This document shows positions 17,266 to 29,676 of a stretch of 64,000 bases of DNA, one piece after another. Positions within the stretch are counted from its first letter, which is position 1. Every line of letters starts with the position of its first letter. The stretch is from the NCBI RefSeq assembly GCF_000648615.1, contig NZ_JFZC01000038.1:62001-126000 (forward strand), given 5' to 3'. This DNA comes from Sporolactobacillus terrae DSM 11697. GTDB taxonomy: Bacteria; Bacillota; Bacilli; Bacillales; Sporolactobacillaceae. The notes under the pieces were generated by a model that worked only from the letters and a program-made list of their open reading frames with translations, was not told the DNA's origin and made no database searches. Made by a program: the position numbers and the translations under genes.

Positions 17266-17308
17266 TCCAAGCAGGGATCCGTACGAAAAGCGAAAAGGGG
17301 AAAATAAC

Positions 17309-18019
17309 ATGACTCAGCTTTTATATGAAGGAAAAGCCAAACAAATGTTCACAACGGATGATCCGAATGTCCTGCGGGTTTTCTACAAGAATGACGCAAC
17401 CGCATTCAACGGTCAAAAAAAGGCGTCGTTTGACGGCAAAGGTCGCCTGAATAATGCCATTTGCACGAAGATCTTCAAGATGCTGCAAAAAAACGGTGTT
17501 CCGACGCATTACGTAGACACGATTTCTGAGAATGAACAGCTGGTCAAAGCAGTCAACATTATTCCAATTGAAGTTGTTGTTCGAAATGTCGTTGCCGGCA
17601 GCCTTTCCAAACGGCTCGGCATCGATGAAGGCGAGTCACTCGGACGCACGATCATTGAATTTTACTATAAAAGCGATGAACTCGGCGATCCGATGATCAA
17701 CAGCGACCATGCGCTGGCAATGGAAATCGCAACGAAGGATGAACTTGTTGAAATTCGTCGCCTAGCATTGAGTATCAATGACGCGCTGCAAAACTTTTTT
17801 GCAGAAGCAGGCATTCTGCTTGTCGACTTTAAGCTGGAATTTGGCAAACTAAAGGAAACAGGCGCGATTGTACTGGCTGATGAAATTTCACCGGACAGCT
17901 GCCGCCTGTGGGATAAAGAAACGCATGAAAAGCTGGATAAAGACGTGTTCCGCCGAAATATCGCCGATCTTCCGGAAACCTATGAAAAACTTCTAAAGCG
18001 CTTGGAGGATGTCAAATGA
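17309..18019 (+). CDS. purC: SAICAR synthetase PurC
   Basis: A 236-residue synthetase joining CAIR with aspartate. Motifs: LYEGKAKQMF at the start, PIEVVVRNVVAGSLSKR, LVDFKLEFG and LADEISPDSCRLWD. The start follows AAAAGGGGAAAA. Its stop overlaps purS by four bases. Full family length. Confidence 0.97.
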   Translation: MTQLLYEGKAKQMFTTDDPNVLRVFYKNDATAFNGQKKASFDGKGRLNNAICTKIFKMLQKNGVPTHYVDTISENEQLVKAVNIIPIEVVVRNVVAGSLSKRLGIDEGESLGRTIIEFYYKSDELGDPMINSDHALAMEIATKDELVEIRRLALSINDALQNFFAEAGILLVDFKLEFGKLKETGAIVLADEISPDSCRLWDKETHEKLDKDVFRRNIADLPETYEKLLKRLEDVK

Positions 18020-18267
18020 AAAAGGTGAAGGTATTCATTACATTGAAAGAAAGCGTGCTTGATCCTCAAGGTCAGGCGGTTATGCAGTCACTGCACAACA
18101 TGGACTACAAGAATGTTCAGGACGTGCGCATCGGCAAATATATTGAATTGCAGCTCGATGACTCGGCTAATGTCGCTGAAGAAGTGGATACGATTTGTGA
18201 TAAGCTGCTCGCCAATACCGTTATTGAAAATTATCGCTATGAAATTGAGGAGGAGGTTCATTCGTGA
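18016..18267 (+). CDS. purS: FGAM synthase subunit PurS
   Basis: An 83-residue structural subunit of the three-part formylglycinamidine ribonucleotide synthase (PurSQL). The typical motifs are [17 protein letters not shown] and [12 protein letters not shown]. It bridges PurQ and the small PurL so that ammonia can be passed between them. Overlaps both neighbours by four bases. Confidence 0.96.
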   Translation: MKKVKVFITLKESVLDPQGQAVMQSLHNMDYKNVQDVRIGKYIELQLDDSANVAEEVDTICDKLLANTVIENYRYEIEEEVHS

Positions 18268-18956
18268 AAACCGCGGTCATTGTTTTCCCCGGCTCCAACT
18301 GCGATCAAGACATGTACTATGCGATCAAAGACGGACTAGGCGAAGAAGTCGACTATGTGTGGCATGCGGAAACCTCCCTTGACGGCTATGACGCAGTCAT
18401 GATTCCGGGCGGCTTCTCCTATGGCGATTACTTGCGTTCCGGCGCTATTGCACGCTTTGCCGGAATTATGCCGGCTGTTGTCAAGGCAGCGCAAGAAGGC
18501 AAGCCGGTACTTGGCGTCTGCAACGGCTTTCAGATTCTGCTTGAATCCGGATTGCTCCCGGGCGCAATGCTGAAGAATAAAAACCTGAAATTTATTTGTG
18601 AGACGGTCAATCTCCAAGTTAAAAATAATCAAACACAATTTTCAAGCCAATATGACCAAAACGAAATCATTCGCATTCCAATTGCTCACGGCGAAGGCAA
18701 TTACTACTGCGATGACGCAACGCTTCAAGAACTCGAAGACCAGAACCGGATCGTATTTACTTACTCTGGCGAAAATCCAAACGGTTCAAGAGCCGATATC
18801 GCCGGCATCATCAATGAAACCGGCAACGTGCTCGGCATGATGCCGCATCCGGAACGCGCGGCAGACGCCTTGCTTGGAAGCGAGGACGGTCTGCGCCTAT
18901 TCCAGTCGATTTTAAAACATTGGAGGGAATCCACACATGCCGCTTACACATCTTGA
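18264..18956 (+). CDS. purQ: FGAM synthase glutaminase subunit PurQ
   Basis: A 230-residue class-I glutaminase. The nucleophile loop is [11 protein letters not shown], the oxyanion region [15 protein letters not shown], and the catalytic His/Glu motif MMPHPERA. It releases ammonia from glutamine for PurL. GTG start overlapping purS; the C-terminus overlaps purL by 20 bases. Confidence 0.97.
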   Translation: MKTAVIVFPGSNCDQDMYYAIKDGLGEEVDYVWHAETSLDGYDAVMIPGGFSYGDYLRSGAIARFAGIMPAVVKAAQEGKPVLGVCNGFQILLESGLLPGAMLKNKNLKFICETVNLQVKNNQTQFSSQYDQNEIIRIPIAHGEGNYYCDDATLQELEDQNRIVFTYSGENPNGSRADIAGIINETGNVLGMMPHPERAADALLGSEDGLRLFQSILKHWRESTHAAYTS

Positions 18957-21159
18957 ACCGACACCAGAGCAGATTGAACAAGAAAAAGTATACCGGACAA
19001 TGGGTCTGACTGAAGAGGAATACCAAAAGGTTATCGATTTGCTCGGCCGCAAACCGAATTACACAGAAACCGGGTTATTTGCCGTGATGTGGTCGGAACA
19101 CTGCAGCTACAAGACATCGAAACCGGTACTGAAATATTTTCCAACGACCGGTGAACACGTTCTTCAAGGACCCGGTGAAGGTGCCGGCATTGTCGACATT
19201 GGCGACCGTCAAGCGGTTGTGTTTAAAATTGAAAGCCACAATCACCCTTCAGCAATCGAGCCCTACCAAGGCGCTGCAACCGGTGTTGGCGGCATCATCC
19301 GCGACGTGTTCTCGATGGGTGCACGCCCGGTGGCTCTGCTCGATTCGCTCCGTTTTGGGGAATTGGAGAGTTCTCGGGTCCGCTACATCTTTGAAGAGGT
19401 CGTCAGCGGGATTGCCGGCTACGGCAACTGCATCGGCATCCCGACGGTTGGCGGCGAGCTGCAATTCGATCCGTGCTACAATGGCAATCCGCTTGTCAAT
19501 GCGATGTGCATCGGTATTATGAGTCACGACGACATTCAAGTCGGACAGGCGCGCGGAATCGGCAACACCGTGATGTATGTTGGTGCAAGCACCGGACGTG
19601 ACGGCATTAACGGTGCGACGTTTGCTTCCGAAGAGCTCTCTGAAAAATCCGATGAAAAGCGTTCAGCCGTTCAGGTCGGCGACCCATTCATGGAAAAACT
19701 GCTGGTTGAAGCTTGCCTTGAACTGACCAAACATGAAGCCCTTGTTGGTATTCAAGATATGGGCGCGGCAGGACTTGTTTCTTCTGCAAGTGAAATGGCC
19801 GCAAAAGCTGGCGTTGGCATTCACATGAATCTCGACTTGATTCCGCAGCGTGAAACGGAAATGACGCCTTATGAAATGATGCTCTCCGAGTCTCAGGAAC
19901 GGATGCTGATCGTCATTAAGAAAGGCAGCGAGGAAGAAATCAAGCAGATCTTCGCTCGCTGGGGACTGCATGCTGTGGCTGTTGGCGAAGTGATCGAAGA
20001 AGAAGTGCTTCGTCTGGAACACAAAGGCAAGATTGTTGCCAACGTGCCTTCAGATTCACTAGCGTCGGCCCCTGTTCGTCATATGCCATCCAAGGTTCCG
20101 GCAAGTTATACGGCCAATCAGAATACGCCTGCCTGGAAGCCGCAAGTTGTGGACTACGCAGCTACGATTAAAAAATTACTTGGTCAGCCAACCCTTGCGT
20201 CGAAAGAATGGGTGACACGCCAATATGATTACATGGTACAAACGAACACGGTTGTTGCCCCGGGTTCGGACGCGGCAGTCGTTCGCGTGCGTGGTACGAA
20301 GAAGGGCTTAGCGATGACGACCGATTGCAATGCAAAGTATCTTGCGCTTGATCCCAACGTTGGCGGCAAAATTGCCGTGGCCGAAGCAGCACGCAACATC
20401 GTCTGCTCAGGCGGACGTCCGCTTGCGATCACCGACTGCCTGAACTTCGGCAGCCCGGAAAATCCGGAAGTGTTCTGGGAGATCGATGAATCGGTTAAAG
20501 GGATGGCCAAAGCCTGTGAATACTTGAATACGCCGGTCATCAGCGGCAACGTTTCCTTGTACAATGAAACGGACCGCGGCGCCATCGACCCGACACCAGT
20601 TGTTGGGATGGTCGGTCTCGTTGAAGATTTGGATCATGTGATGACCGCTCCTTTCAAAAATGAAGGCGACGCGGTGTACGTCATCGGCGAAGCGAAGCCC
20701 GAATTCGGCGGCAGCGCGTTGCAAATCATGACGGACGGCGAAGCCAGTGGAAAAGCGCCTGCACTTGATCTTGATCTGGAAAAAAGCCGACAGGAAAAAG
20801 TGCTTGGAGCGATCAAAGCCGGTTATGTTGCTTCCGCCCATGATGTTTCAGAAGGCGGACTTGCAGCAGCACTTGCGGAATCGGTATTCGGCACAGCATT
20901 CGGCTGCGACCTTCGCTTTGCTACAGATCCGGATGTTGAACTTTTCTCAGAAACACAGTCTCGCTATTTAATTACAGTCCCTGAAGCTGCTAAGAACGAT
21001 TTTGAAGCGCTCATTGATGATGCCGTGCTCGTCGGCAGCGTGACGCGCAGCGAAAATCTGAACTTAGCCTTTGCATCGTCAACCATTACTCTGAATCGAA
21101 ATGAACTTGAAAACGAATGGAGAGGGGCTCTGTCATGCATTATGTCGGCAAAGAACTGA
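18937..21159 (+). CDS. purL: FGAM synthase large subunit PurL (small type)
   Basis: A 740-residue ATP-dependent synthetase of the short, Gram-positive type that needs PurQ and PurS. Motifs include [39 protein letters not shown] and the C-terminal [16 protein letters not shown]. The start at 18937 is inside the purQ end and has TTGGAGGG upstream. The end overlaps the purF start region. Confidence 0.97.
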   Translation: MPLTHLEPTPEQIEQEKVYRTMGLTEEEYQKVIDLLGRKPNYTETGLFAVMWSEHCSYKTSKPVLKYFPTTGEHVLQGPGEGAGIVDIGDRQAVVFKIESHNHPSAIEPYQGAATGVGGIIRDVFSMGARPVALLDSLRFGELESSRVRYIFEEVVSGIAGYGNCIGIPTVGGELQFDPCYNGNPLVNAMCIGIMSHDDIQVGQARGIGNTVMYVGASTGRDGINGATFASEELSEKSDEKRSAVQVGDPFMEKLLVEACLELTKHEALVGIQDMGAAGLVSSASEMAAKAGVGIHMNLDLIPQRETEMTPYEMMLSESQERMLIVIKKGSEEEIKQIFARWGLHAVAVGEVIEEEVLRLEHKGKIVANVPSDSLASAPVRHMPSKVPASYTANQNTPAWKPQVVDYAATIKKLLGQPTLASKEWVTRQYDYMVQTNTVVAPGSDAAVVRVRGTKKGLAMTTDCNAKYLALDPNVGGKIAVAEAARNIVCSGGRPLAITDCLNFGSPENPEVFWEIDESVKGMAKACEYLNTPVISGNVSLYNETDRGAIDPTPVVGMVGLVEDLDHVMTAPFKNEGDAVYVIGEAKPEFGGSALQIMTDGEASGKAPALDLDLEKSRQEKVLGAIKAGYVASAHDVSEGGLAAALAESVFGTAFGCDLRFATDPDVELFSETQSRYLITVPEAAKNDFEALIDDAVLVGSVTRSENLNLAFASSTITLNRNELENEWRGALSCIMSAKN

Positions 21160-22559
21160 ATGAAGAATGTGCCGTCTTTGGTATTTGGGGTCATGAGAAA
21201 GCAGCCAAACTGGCTTATTATGGCCTGCACAGCATGCAACACCGTGGTCAGGAAGGCGCCGGTATTGCAAGTACCGATGGTAAAGCGCTTTACGATCATA
21301 AAGGGCTAGGGCTCGTCAATGATGTTTTTGATAATGAAACGCTGGATGCGCTGGATAAGGGATTCGCCGCAATTGGGCATGTCCGCTATTCGACGCAGGG
21401 CGGTAACATCTACGCCAACGTGCAGCCGCTTGTTTTTCGTTCGCAGAAAGATTCCTTGTCCGTGGCTCACAACGGGAACCTCGTCAATGCGCATAAGTTG
21501 AAAGGCGAGCTGGAAGAGCGCGGCAGTATTTTTCAGACGACTTCCGATACTGAAGTCATCGCGCACTTAATTAAACGCGATTATGCCGATAATTTTCTCG
21601 AAAGTGTCAAGCATGCACTTTCGATCATCAAAGGTGCCTATGCACTGACGATGCTGACCGAGCATCAAATGATCGCTGCGCTTGATCCGCATGGCCTGCG
21701 TCCGCTCTCGCTTGGAAAGCTTGGCGATGCTTGGGTCGTCGCTTCAGAGACTTGCGCCTTTGATTTAATCGGTGCAAAATATGTGCGCGATGTGAAGCCG
21801 GGGGAAATTATTGTGATCGACAATGAAGGCCTTCACTCGGACTTCTTTACGACACGAACCGAACCGGCAATCTGCAGCATGGAATACATTTACTTCTCAC
21901 GGCCCGACAGCAATATTCAGGGCATTAATGTCCATGCCGCACGGAAGAACCTCGGTCGCATGCTTGCGCAAGAAGCTCCGGTTGAAGCCGATGTGGTCAC
22001 CGGTGTTCCAGATTCGAGTATCTCAGCCGCCATCGGTTATGCAGAAGCAACAGGCATTCCTTACGAACTGGGCATGATTAAGAACCGTTATGTCGGCCGC
22101 ACGTTCATTCAGCCATCTCAGGAATTGCGCGAGCAAGGGGTTAAAATGAAGCTTTCCGCAGTTCGGGCGATTGTTGAGGGCAAACGCGTGGTTATGGTCG
22201 ACGATTCGATTGTCCGCGGGACAACCAGCCGCCGGATTGTCGGCATGTTGCGCGATGCGGGCGCAACCGAAGTTCATGTACGCATCAGCTCGCCGCCGAT
22301 CACACACCCTTGCTTCTATGGAATCGACACCTCAACATCGTCAGAATTGATCGCTTCGACGCATTCTGTTGAAGACATTCGTGAAATGATCGGCGCCGAT
22401 TCGCTCGTCTACCTGAGTGTTGAAGGGATGCAGAAAGCAATCGGACGCGATCCGGCAATGAAGAACTGCGGGCAGTGTATGGCCTGCTTCACCGGCAAGT
22501 ATCCGACAGAAATCTATCCGGATACGGTTCTGCCGCACGAAAAAGAACTGCTTGTCTGA
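21135..22559 (+). CDS. purF: Amidophosphoribosyltransferase PurF
   Basis: About 474 residues; the first committed step, PRPP plus glutamine to phosphoribosylamine. Starting at the ATG at 21135 gives an 11-residue propeptide before the N-terminal nucleophile Cys12 (LNEE/CAVFG), exactly as in Bacillus. The PRPP loop is [14 protein letters not shown]. Cys residues in HPCFYGID and NCGQCMACF fit the oxygen-sensitive [4Fe-4S] cluster of the Bacillus enzyme. Confidence 0.97.
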   Translation: MHYVGKELNEECAVFGIWGHEKAAKLAYYGLHSMQHRGQEGAGIASTDGKALYDHKGLGLVNDVFDNETLDALDKGFAAIGHVRYSTQGGNIYANVQPLVFRSQKDSLSVAHNGNLVNAHKLKGELEERGSIFQTTSDTEVIAHLIKRDYADNFLESVKHALSIIKGAYALTMLTEHQMIAALDPHGLRPLSLGKLGDAWVVASETCAFDLIGAKYVRDVKPGEIIVIDNEGLHSDFFTTRTEPAICSMEYIYFSRPDSNIQGINVHAARKNLGRMLAQEAPVEADVVTGVPDSSISAAIGYAEATGIPYELGMIKNRYVGRTFIQPSQELREQGVKMKLSAVRAIVEGKRVVMVDDSIVRGTTSRRIVGMLRDAGATEVHVRISSPPITHPCFYGIDTSTSSELIASTHSVEDIREMIGADSLVYLSVEGMQKAIGRDPAMKNCGQCMACFTGKYPTEIYPDTVLPHEKELLV

Positions 22560-22569
22560 GGAGGGCATC

Positions 22570-23613
22570 ATGGCGAATGCATACAAAAAAGCCGGCGTGA
22601 ACATTGAAGCCGGTTATGAAACGGTGGGACGCATCAAAAAGCACGTGCAGCGTACCTTCCGCCCTGAAGTCATGGGCGGATTGGGCGGCTTCGGCGGTGC
22701 AATTGATTTGTCTCAATTGAATTTGAAAGAACCGGTGCTTGTATCGGGAACAGATGGTGTCGGCACCAAATTGATGATCGCCATCGCAACCGACCGCCAC
22801 GATACGGTCGGCATCGACGCCGTGGCGATGTGCGTGAATGATATCATCACCCAAGGGGCCGAACCGGTCTATTTTCTAGACTATCTTGCCTGTTCAGCGC
22901 TGAAGCCGGAGAAGGCGGAAGCAATCGTCAAGGGGATCGCTGAAGGCTGCACGCAAGCGGGTTGCGCCCTAATCGGCGGTGAAACCGCGGAAATGCCGGG
23001 GATGTATGATGAAAATGATTATGATATTGCCGGATTTTCGGTCGGTGCCGTTGAAAAGTCTAAAATGATCAAGCCCGATCAGGTGAAGACGGGTGACGTT
23101 CTGATCGGACTCGCTTCAAGCGGTATTCACAGCAACGGTTTCTCGCTTGTCCGCAAACTTGTTGCCGATGCTGGGCTTGCCTACAGCGACACCTATACAC
23201 CGGAGCCAGATAAAACGATCGGGGAAGTCCTGCTGAGGCCGACAAAAATTTACGTGAAACCGGTGCTGGAATTGCTGAAATCGGTGGACGTGCACGGGAT
23301 CGCGCACATCACCGGTGGTGGTTTTTACGAAAACGTTCCGCGCATGTTCCCGGAAGGATTAACTGCGGAACTGGATGTTTCTTCATGGAAACGCCCGGCT
23401 GTATTTGACTGGTTGAAACAGCTCGGTAATCTGCAGCTGGATGATATGTACCATACGTTTAACATGGGACTTGGTTTGATTTTGGCGGTTGCCCAAGAGG
23501 ATGCCGAAAAAGCGATTGAGGTTTTAAAAGCAGCTGGAGAGTCCTCAGCTGCAGTCGTCGGAAAAGTTCTCGAAGGTCAAGAATTGACGCTGGTGAATGT
23601 CGATGAAGCATAA
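22570..23613 (+). CDS. purM: AIR synthetase PurM
   Basis: About 347 residues; ATP-dependent ring closure of FGAM to AIR. Signatures: [13 protein letters not shown] at the start, [24 protein letters not shown] and [11 protein letters not shown]. The ATG at 22570 follows GAGGAGGGCATC, which also spans the purF stop. The end overlaps the purN start. Confidence 0.97.
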   Translation: MANAYKKAGVNIEAGYETVGRIKKHVQRTFRPEVMGGLGGFGGAIDLSQLNLKEPVLVSGTDGVGTKLMIAIATDRHDTVGIDAVAMCVNDIITQGAEPVYFLDYLACSALKPEKAEAIVKGIAEGCTQAGCALIGGETAEMPGMYDENDYDIAGFSVGAVEKSKMIKPDQVKTGDVLIGLASSGIHSNGFSLVRKLVADAGLAYSDTYTPEPDKTIGEVLLRPTKIYVKPVLELLKSVDVHGIAHITGGGFYENVPRMFPEGLTAELDVSSWKRPAVFDWLKQLGNLQLDDMYHTFNMGLGLILAVAQEDAEKAIEVLKAAGESSAAVVGKVLEGQELTLVNVDEA

Positions 23614-24172
23614 ACTAGCCGTTTTCGCATCCGGTCATGGAACCAATTTCACAGCGATCAACGATGCCATTCACTCGGGGCAGATTCCGGCAACAATCGA
23701 ATTGGTTGTCTGCGATCAGCCGAACGCTGCGGTCATTGATCGTGCCGCAAGAGCAGGGATTGACACGCTGGTTGTCTCCCGAAATGATTACCCGTCGAAA
23801 GCAGCATTTGAGCAGGTGATCGCGGATGCTTGCCGTGCCCATGAGGTTGCTTATATCTTTCTCGCCGGCTATATGCGGATTCTCGGCAAAGTCATGCTTG
23901 AAGCCTACCCGCATCGGATTATTAACATTCATCCATCCTTGCTTCCGTCTTTTACCGGACTCGATGCCATTGGTCAAGCGTTTAACAAAGGTGTCAAAAT
24001 GACCGGCATCACGATCCATTACGTTGACGAAGGCATGGATACCGGACCGATCATTGCCCAAGCGGCAGTCCCGGTCGAGGACGATGACACGATCGAGACA
24101 CTGGAAGCACGCATTCACGAAACCGAGCACAAGCTGTACCCGGCAACCATCGCGAAAATGCTCAGCGAGTGA
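23603..24172 (+). CDS. purN: GAR transformylase PurN
   Basis: About 189 residues; transfers a formyl group from 10-formyl-THF to GAR. Motifs: [12 protein letters not shown] at the start, [11 protein letters not shown], and the active-site region [11 protein letters not shown] plus [20 protein letters not shown] 23603 is preferred (GGTGA six bases upstream); ATG 23597 is possible. Overlaps the end of purM. Confidence 0.96.
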   Translation: MKHKLAVFASGHGTNFTAINDAIHSGQIPATIELVVCDQPNAAVIDRAARAGIDTLVVSRNDYPSKAAFEQVIADACRAHEVAYIFLAGYMRILGKVMLEAYPHRIINIHPSLLPSFTGLDAIGQAFNKGVKMTGITIHYVDEGMDTGPIIAQAAVPVEDDDTIETLEARIHETEHKLYPATIAKMLSE

Positions 24173-24307
24173 TCAAACGATCCAGTAGGAGTTAAAGCGA
24201 AAACTGCGAAAGTTAAAGAGAATCTTGATTTCATCAGCACTCATAAATAACAGGACACTAGATAAATAGAAAACTATGCGGATTGAAAAAAGAAAGGAAG
24301 TAGCGAA

Positions 24308-25852
24308 GTGGCAAAACGAGCATTAGTCAGTGTTTCTGACAAGACAGGGCTTATTGATTTTGTACAAAAATTAGTCGATGCGGGAATTGAGATCATCTCA
24401 ACCGGCGGTACCAAAAAAGCGATTGAAAACGCCGGGATTCCGGTGATGTCGATCAGCGAAATCACAGATTTTCCGGAAATTCTTGACGGACGCGTCAAAA
24501 CGTTGCATCCGGCCGTTCACGGTGGCCTTTTAGCGGTTCGCGACAAAAAAGAACATATGGATGCGATCAAGGATCTCGGCATTCAGCCGATCGATTTTGT
24601 TGTGGTCAACTTGTATCCTTTCAAAGAAACGATTTCAAAACTGGATGTCGCTTATGATGATGCCGTTGAGAACATTGACATCGGTGGGCCGAGCATGCTC
24701 CGCTCCGCAGCGAAGAATCATCGCAGCGTTACCGTTGTCTGCGATCCGGCAGATTATGATCGGGTTGCCGAAAGCCTCGATGAAAACGCAGAGGTTCCTT
24801 TTGCATTGAAACAGAAGCTGGCCGCCAAGGTGTTCCGCCACACAGCGGCTTACGACGCATTAATTGCCGACTACTTTACCAAACAAGTCGGCGAAGAATT
24901 CCCGGAAAAGCTGACCCTGACTTATGAAAAGAAGCAGGCGCTTCGCTACGGTGAAAATCCGCATCAAATGGCTGCTTTCTACAGCGAACCGATTAAAAAC
25001 GAATCGACCATCGCAGCTGCGAAACAACTCCATGGTAAAGAACTTTCTTACAATAACATTCGCGACGCAGATGCAGCTCTCGGTATTGTCAAGGAATTCA
25101 AGCAACCGGCTGCCGTTGCCGTCAAGCATATGAATCCATGCGGTATTGGGATTGGCGAAACTATTAACGAAGCCTATGACAAAGCGTATGAAGCGGATCC
25201 GGTTTCGATTTTCGGCGGTATTGTCGCGTTAAATCGGGAAGTAGACGCCGCCTTAGCTGAAAAGCTGCATAGCATTTTCCTCGAGATTATCATCGCGCCT
25301 TCTTATTCTGAGAAAGCGATTGCCATTTTGGAACATAAGAAGAAAAATCTGCGTCTATTGCAAGTCAAATTCACGGATGACAATCAAGAGTTTGCCCAAT
25401 ATACATCCGTTCGCGGCGGCATGCTTGTTCAGGATCTAGACACCAAGGGCTACGCGGACATTGAAGAAAATCTGAAAGTCGTCACCGACCGCAGGCCGAC
25501 CGAAGCGGAATTGGAAAGCTTGAAATTTGCTTGGACGATCGTCAAACACGTAAAGTCTAACGCCATCGCGCTGGTGAATAACGGACTGATGGTCGGCATG
25601 GGCGGCGGTCAAACGAACCGTGTCGGCGCTGCGAAAATTGCACTTGAAGAAGCGGGCGAAAAGACAAAGGGTGCCGTGCTTTCCTCAGACGCCTATTTTC
25701 CAATGAGCGATACGGTCGAAGAAGCGGCCAAAGCCGGCATCACCGCAATCATCCAACCGGGCGGTTCGATCCGCGATCAAGAATCGATCGATATGGCCAA
25801 CAAATACAACATTGCGATGGTCTTTACTGGTATGCGTCACTTCAAACATTAA
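24308..25852 (+). CDS. purH: Bifunctional AICAR transformylase/IMP cyclohydrolase PurH
   Basis: A 514-residue fusion enzyme performing the last two steps to IMP. The N-terminal MGS-like cyclohydrolase part has [14 protein letters not shown] and [13 protein letters not shown]; the C-terminal transformylase has [28 protein letters not shown] and [14 protein letters not shown]. The GTG start has GAAAGGAAG upstream. A 135-base gap separates it from purN, the largest in the operon; no terminator or clear promoter was seen there. Confidence 0.97.
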   Translation: MAKRALVSVSDKTGLIDFVQKLVDAGIEIISTGGTKKAIENAGIPVMSISEITDFPEILDGRVKTLHPAVHGGLLAVRDKKEHMDAIKDLGIQPIDFVVVNLYPFKETISKLDVAYDDAVENIDIGGPSMLRSAAKNHRSVTVVCDPADYDRVAESLDENAEVPFALKQKLAAKVFRHTAAYDALIADYFTKQVGEEFPEKLTLTYEKKQALRYGENPHQMAAFYSEPIKNESTIAAAKQLHGKELSYNNIRDADAALGIVKEFKQPAAVAVKHMNPCGIGIGETINEAYDKAYEADPVSIFGGIVALNREVDAALAEKLHSIFLEIIIAPSYSEKAIAILEHKKKNLRLLQVKFTDDNQEFAQYTSVRGGMLVQDLDTKGYADIEENLKVVTDRRPTEAELESLKFAWTIVKHVKSNAIALVNNGLMVGMGGGQTNRVGAAKIALEEAGEKTKGAVLSSDAYFPMSDTVEEAAKAGITAIIQPGGSIRDQESIDMANKYNIAMVFTGMRHFKH

Positions 25853-27154
<1,302 letters not shown>

Positions 27155-27162
27155 GCCCTAAG

Positions 27163-27202
27163 AAACTGTCTTCGCCTAAATAGGTGGAGGCAGTTTTTTT
27201 AC
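27163..27202 (+). terminator. Terminator of the pur operon
   Basis: AAACTG-T-CTTC-G-CC pairs with GG-T-GGAG-G-CAGTTT, followed by TTTTTTTAC. Confidence 0.85.
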
Positions 27203-27430
27203 ACTGGTAGGAGAGTATAAAAAATAAAAGATTTAAGGAAACGAGTGTAAGTGGTTCGGTAGAATGCCGCGTCCTGCGGCTCACCGAACACTAGGCCGTC
27301 CATGGCCGTCGCGGGCGGTGACTTTGCCTTTGTCAGAGGCTTGGCAAAGCCAAGTTTTATCATAGGATAAGAAAGTATATGATTTTGCCCTGGCTTCAAA
27401 CCATTAGACCAGTGTCTTGGCCAAGAATCA

Positions 27431-27633
27431 AAGCGGAGGGGCTCTGGCGCCTGCGGGATCGCGCTTAGTTGATGCGTGCCAGCGAGACCCCGCAGATACC
27501 TTACCTGTCTGAGGAGGCTCGCGGTGCGCCCGCGGCAAGCGAGTAACCGAAGCGGCGATTCAGCGCCGAAAAGACACGAGCCCATCAAACATGGTTGGAG
27601 ATTAGGGACCGGGCGCTTTTTGCCCGGTTTTTC
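27431..27633 (+). repeat. Full-length copy of the dispersed intergenic element with terminator
   Basis: Contains GGGGCTCTGGCGCCTGCGGG, AGCGAGACCCCGCAG and the 27-bp core 27517-27543, then 64 bases on a terminator (ACCGGGC/GCCCGGT plus TTTTTC, 27607-27633). The order matches a GC-rich intergenic repeat common in Bacillaceae. CCTGCGGG and CCCGCAG can pair, so a folded RNA is possible. The stretch 27206-27430 before it shows no gene. Confidence 0.65.
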
Positions 27634-27697
27634 TAATAGGTAAAGAAAGTATGCGCATCTGGCGAGAGGCTCAGCACTTATCGGTTGGTGGATCAGG

Positions 27698-28156
27698 TTA
27701 AGCACCCAATCCGATAAATAGATAGACGGAAAAATTCCCCTTAATTAGAAAATAGAATAAAAAGAAGCTTAAATAGACGGAGAGATTCCGCTTATCAACT
27801 TGAAAAACGTGAAAATGGGGGATTTTGCTTTGAATAAACGGAAAACCTCCCCTTATTACCCCCGAAACGCGTACCATTCGGGAATGTAAAATGATTTGCC
27901 CTCCTGTCAAATATTCTGTTGAAACGTAGGAGCCTATAAAAAGCAAGGGGACCCAAATCAGCTTAAACAAAATAATGATCATAAAACTTAGTGACGTGTA
28001 GACTAAAGCCTCAGATACAAATTGAAAGAACAAGGCAATGAATGGTACGTGGTAAAGCCTCACTGCCAATAATAAGCTGCAAACGAAAATCAGTACAACA
28101 TATGCTAGGAAAAAGAGCAGTACCCTGAAAAATCCATGCTCTAAGGTCTTTTGCAT
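27698..28156 (-). CDS. Doubtful membrane protein running into repeats
   Basis: A 152-codon minus frame. Residues 1-75 have three hydrophobic stretches (LLFFLAYVVLIFVCSLLLAV, FVSEALVYTSLSFMIIILF, WVPLLFIGSYVS) that could be a real membrane protein. The rest is translated intergenic repeat (NLSVYL motifs), so the true end is uncertain. No ribosome site precedes the ATG, and the start abuts a truncated gene on the other strand. Possibly a decayed gene. Confidence 0.35.
   Translation of the reverse strand: MQKTLEHGFFRVLLFFLAYVVLIFVCSLLLAVRLYHVPFIALFFQFVSEALVYTSLSFMIIILFKLIWVPLLFIGSYVSTEYLTGGQIILHSRMVRVSGVIRGGFPFIQSKIPHFHVFQVDKRNLSVYLSFFLFYFLIKGNFSVYLFIGLGA
27718..27860. repeat. Three copies of an ATAGACGGA-type palindromic repeat
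   Basis: Units starting near 27723, 27774 and 27835 share (T)AGACGGAnAnATTCCnCTTA, the third as TAAACGGAAAACCTCCCCTTA-like. Each has CGGA/TTCCG hairpin symmetry. Periods are about 51 and 61 bases. The repeats lie in the C-terminal half of the minus reading frame at 27698-28156. Confidence 0.6.
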
Positions 28157-28355
28157 GACGCTGAGCTGTCTTGCGTCAATCGGCGGTGCTGAAAATCAGC
28201 TGCGTGTACATATCAACGGAGCGCTGAATGTAGGGGTAACGGCTAAAGAAATTGTTGAAGTTTTCATTCACTGCGCGGTCTACGTTGGCTTTCCGCGAGC
28301 ATTAAATGCTGTAGCCGTGGCTAAAGAGGTCTTTAAAGAAAGGAAAATACTTTAG
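28155..28355 (+). pseudogene. Truncated carboxymuconolactone decarboxylase family remnant
   Basis: The translated stretch (LSCLASIGGAENQLRVHING, then ALNVGVTAKEIVEVFIHCAVYVGFPRALNA in two pieces) is the C-terminal half of a CMD/AhpD-like protein. The family is usually near 120 residues or more; only about 66 remain, and the upstream DNA carries no N-terminal part. The reading frame is otherwise intact to the stop. The catalytic CxxC, normally located upstream in AhpD types, is not present. Confidence 0.75.
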
Positions 28356-28369
28356 GATGATAATCGGTG

Positions 28370-28406
28370 GCGATTTGCTTGTTTTTTTGAGCAAGTCGCT
28401 TTTTTT
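28370..28406 (+). terminator. Terminator after the CMD remnant
   Basis: GCGATTTGCT pairs with AGCAAGTCGC (one mismatch), followed by TTTTTTT. Confidence 0.8.
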
Positions 28407-28490
28407 GCATTCATCTGAGCAATTTTGGAACAGCATCTTTCCATGGCAGTTGATATACTGGGTTTACCGTACGGTTGGAGGGAATGCTTC

Positions 28491-29384
28491 ATGGACACGA
28501 TCGCGATCTTGCAACAAACGCTGGACTATGTTGACGAACATATTACAGACGACATCACTCCTGAACGTTTAGCGGCGCAAGCCGGATTTTCCACGTGGCA
28601 TTTTTGCCGAGCCTTTCAATGTGGCGTGGGTTATACGGTGATGGCTTACGTACGACAGCGCCGCCTTGCCTTTGCTGCATGCGAACTTGCTTCAGGCAAG
28701 CGGATTCTCGATATTTCGCTGAAGTACCGATTTGACACGCACTCAGGGTTCAGCAAGGCTTTTCGCCGTTATTTTGGCTGCAGTCCGGCAACATACCGGT
28801 TGCATGCACGCGGCGGTCGCCCGAATCCGCCGAGCCTTCCGCGCACAAACAACTATTTGACTGGAGGAATTATTTTGGAGCCAAAATTTGTGACGCTTGC
28901 TGCTGTAAAACTTGCGGGCTATGCGATTAAAACAACCTCATCGGATGGAGAAAACAGTAAAACCATTCCGGCATTCTGGCAGGCCTATATGACGGATGGG
29001 CGAATGGATAAGCTCCATGCCGAGCACTTTGTCAAAGCACACGATGAATACGGGGTCTGCTTTCCTGAAGATCCGCAGGACGGCGCTTTTGATTATGTGA
29101 TCGGTGTTGAACGAAAGGAGGGCGAAGCAGTACCGGATGGCTACCACACATGCACCATTCCACCTGCTTCCTATGCTGTGTTTTCAACGCCGCCAAGCAA
29201 TGCCGAACGCTTTGTATCTGCAATTCAAGGAACGTGGAACTACATCTTCAGCGAATGGTTTCCAACATCAGGATACGAGTACGCACCAGATTGCGTCGAC
29301 TTTGAACGCTACGATGACCGCTGCATGTCTGACGTAGGAAAAGTATGCGACATTTATATCCCAATCGTGAAAAAGCACGACTAA
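28491..29384 (+). CDS. AraC-family regulator with GyrI-like effector domain
   Basis: About 297 residues. The N-terminal AraC helix-turn-helix pair (residues about 5-110) includes DDITPERLAAQAGFSTWHF and the second motif RYFGCSPATYR. The C-terminal part (about 125-297) is a GyrI/BmrR-like ligand domain (EPKFVTLAAVKLAGYAI, YAVFSTPPSNAERF). This Rob-like architecture usually senses hydrophobic or cationic compounds. ATG 28491 is chosen since GGAGGG lies eight bases before it, and an extended -10 (TGATATACT, 28451-28459) lies upstream. Its target is not evident; no exporter adjoins on the same strand. Confidence 0.9.
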   Translation: MDTIAILQQTLDYVDEHITDDITPERLAAQAGFSTWHFCRAFQCGVGYTVMAYVRQRRLAFAACELASGKRILDISLKYRFDTHSGFSKAFRRYFGCSPATYRLHARGGRPNPPSLPRTNNYLTGGIILEPKFVTLAAVKLAGYAIKTTSSDGENSKTIPAFWQAYMTDGRMDKLHAEHFVKAHDEYGVCFPEDPQDGAFDYVIGVERKEGEAVPDGYHTCTIPPASYAVFSTPPSNAERFVSAIQGTWNYIFSEWFPTSGYEYAPDCVDFERYDDRCMSDVGKVCDIYIPIVKKHD

Positions 29385-29410
29385 AATCAATGCAAAAGTG
29401 AAGCATGTAA

Positions 29411-29443
29411 AAAAGGATACCACGGCTGACGGTATTCCTTTTT
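29411..29443 (+). terminator. Terminator of the AraC-type gene
   Basis: AAAAGGATACC pairs with GGTATTCCTTTT (one mismatch), then TT. The following 29450-29676 shows nothing recognisable. Confidence 0.75.
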
Positions 29444-29676
29444 GTGTATCATGGTCATCGATACTGCACACCAAAAAAATGCGTGAGGAAAAGAGACAGG
29501 CAATCTACATTGTTCAAGCAAAAATATCAGCGTCCATCCTAAGAATCAGCCTATTAAGCTTTAAGTAGTTCTTGCATTCTATCCATCTACTACTTCTCTC
29601 AAAACAGCTGGATCCATGAATTTTTGTTGCAGACGTTAATCGCGCATCGTGTTCCCAACAATTTGCTGATCGTAGC

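Noticed and set aside
24173..24307. Internal promoter or terminator between purN and purH
   Set aside because: The gap is large for the operon, but no hairpin or well-spaced -35/-10 pair could be found.
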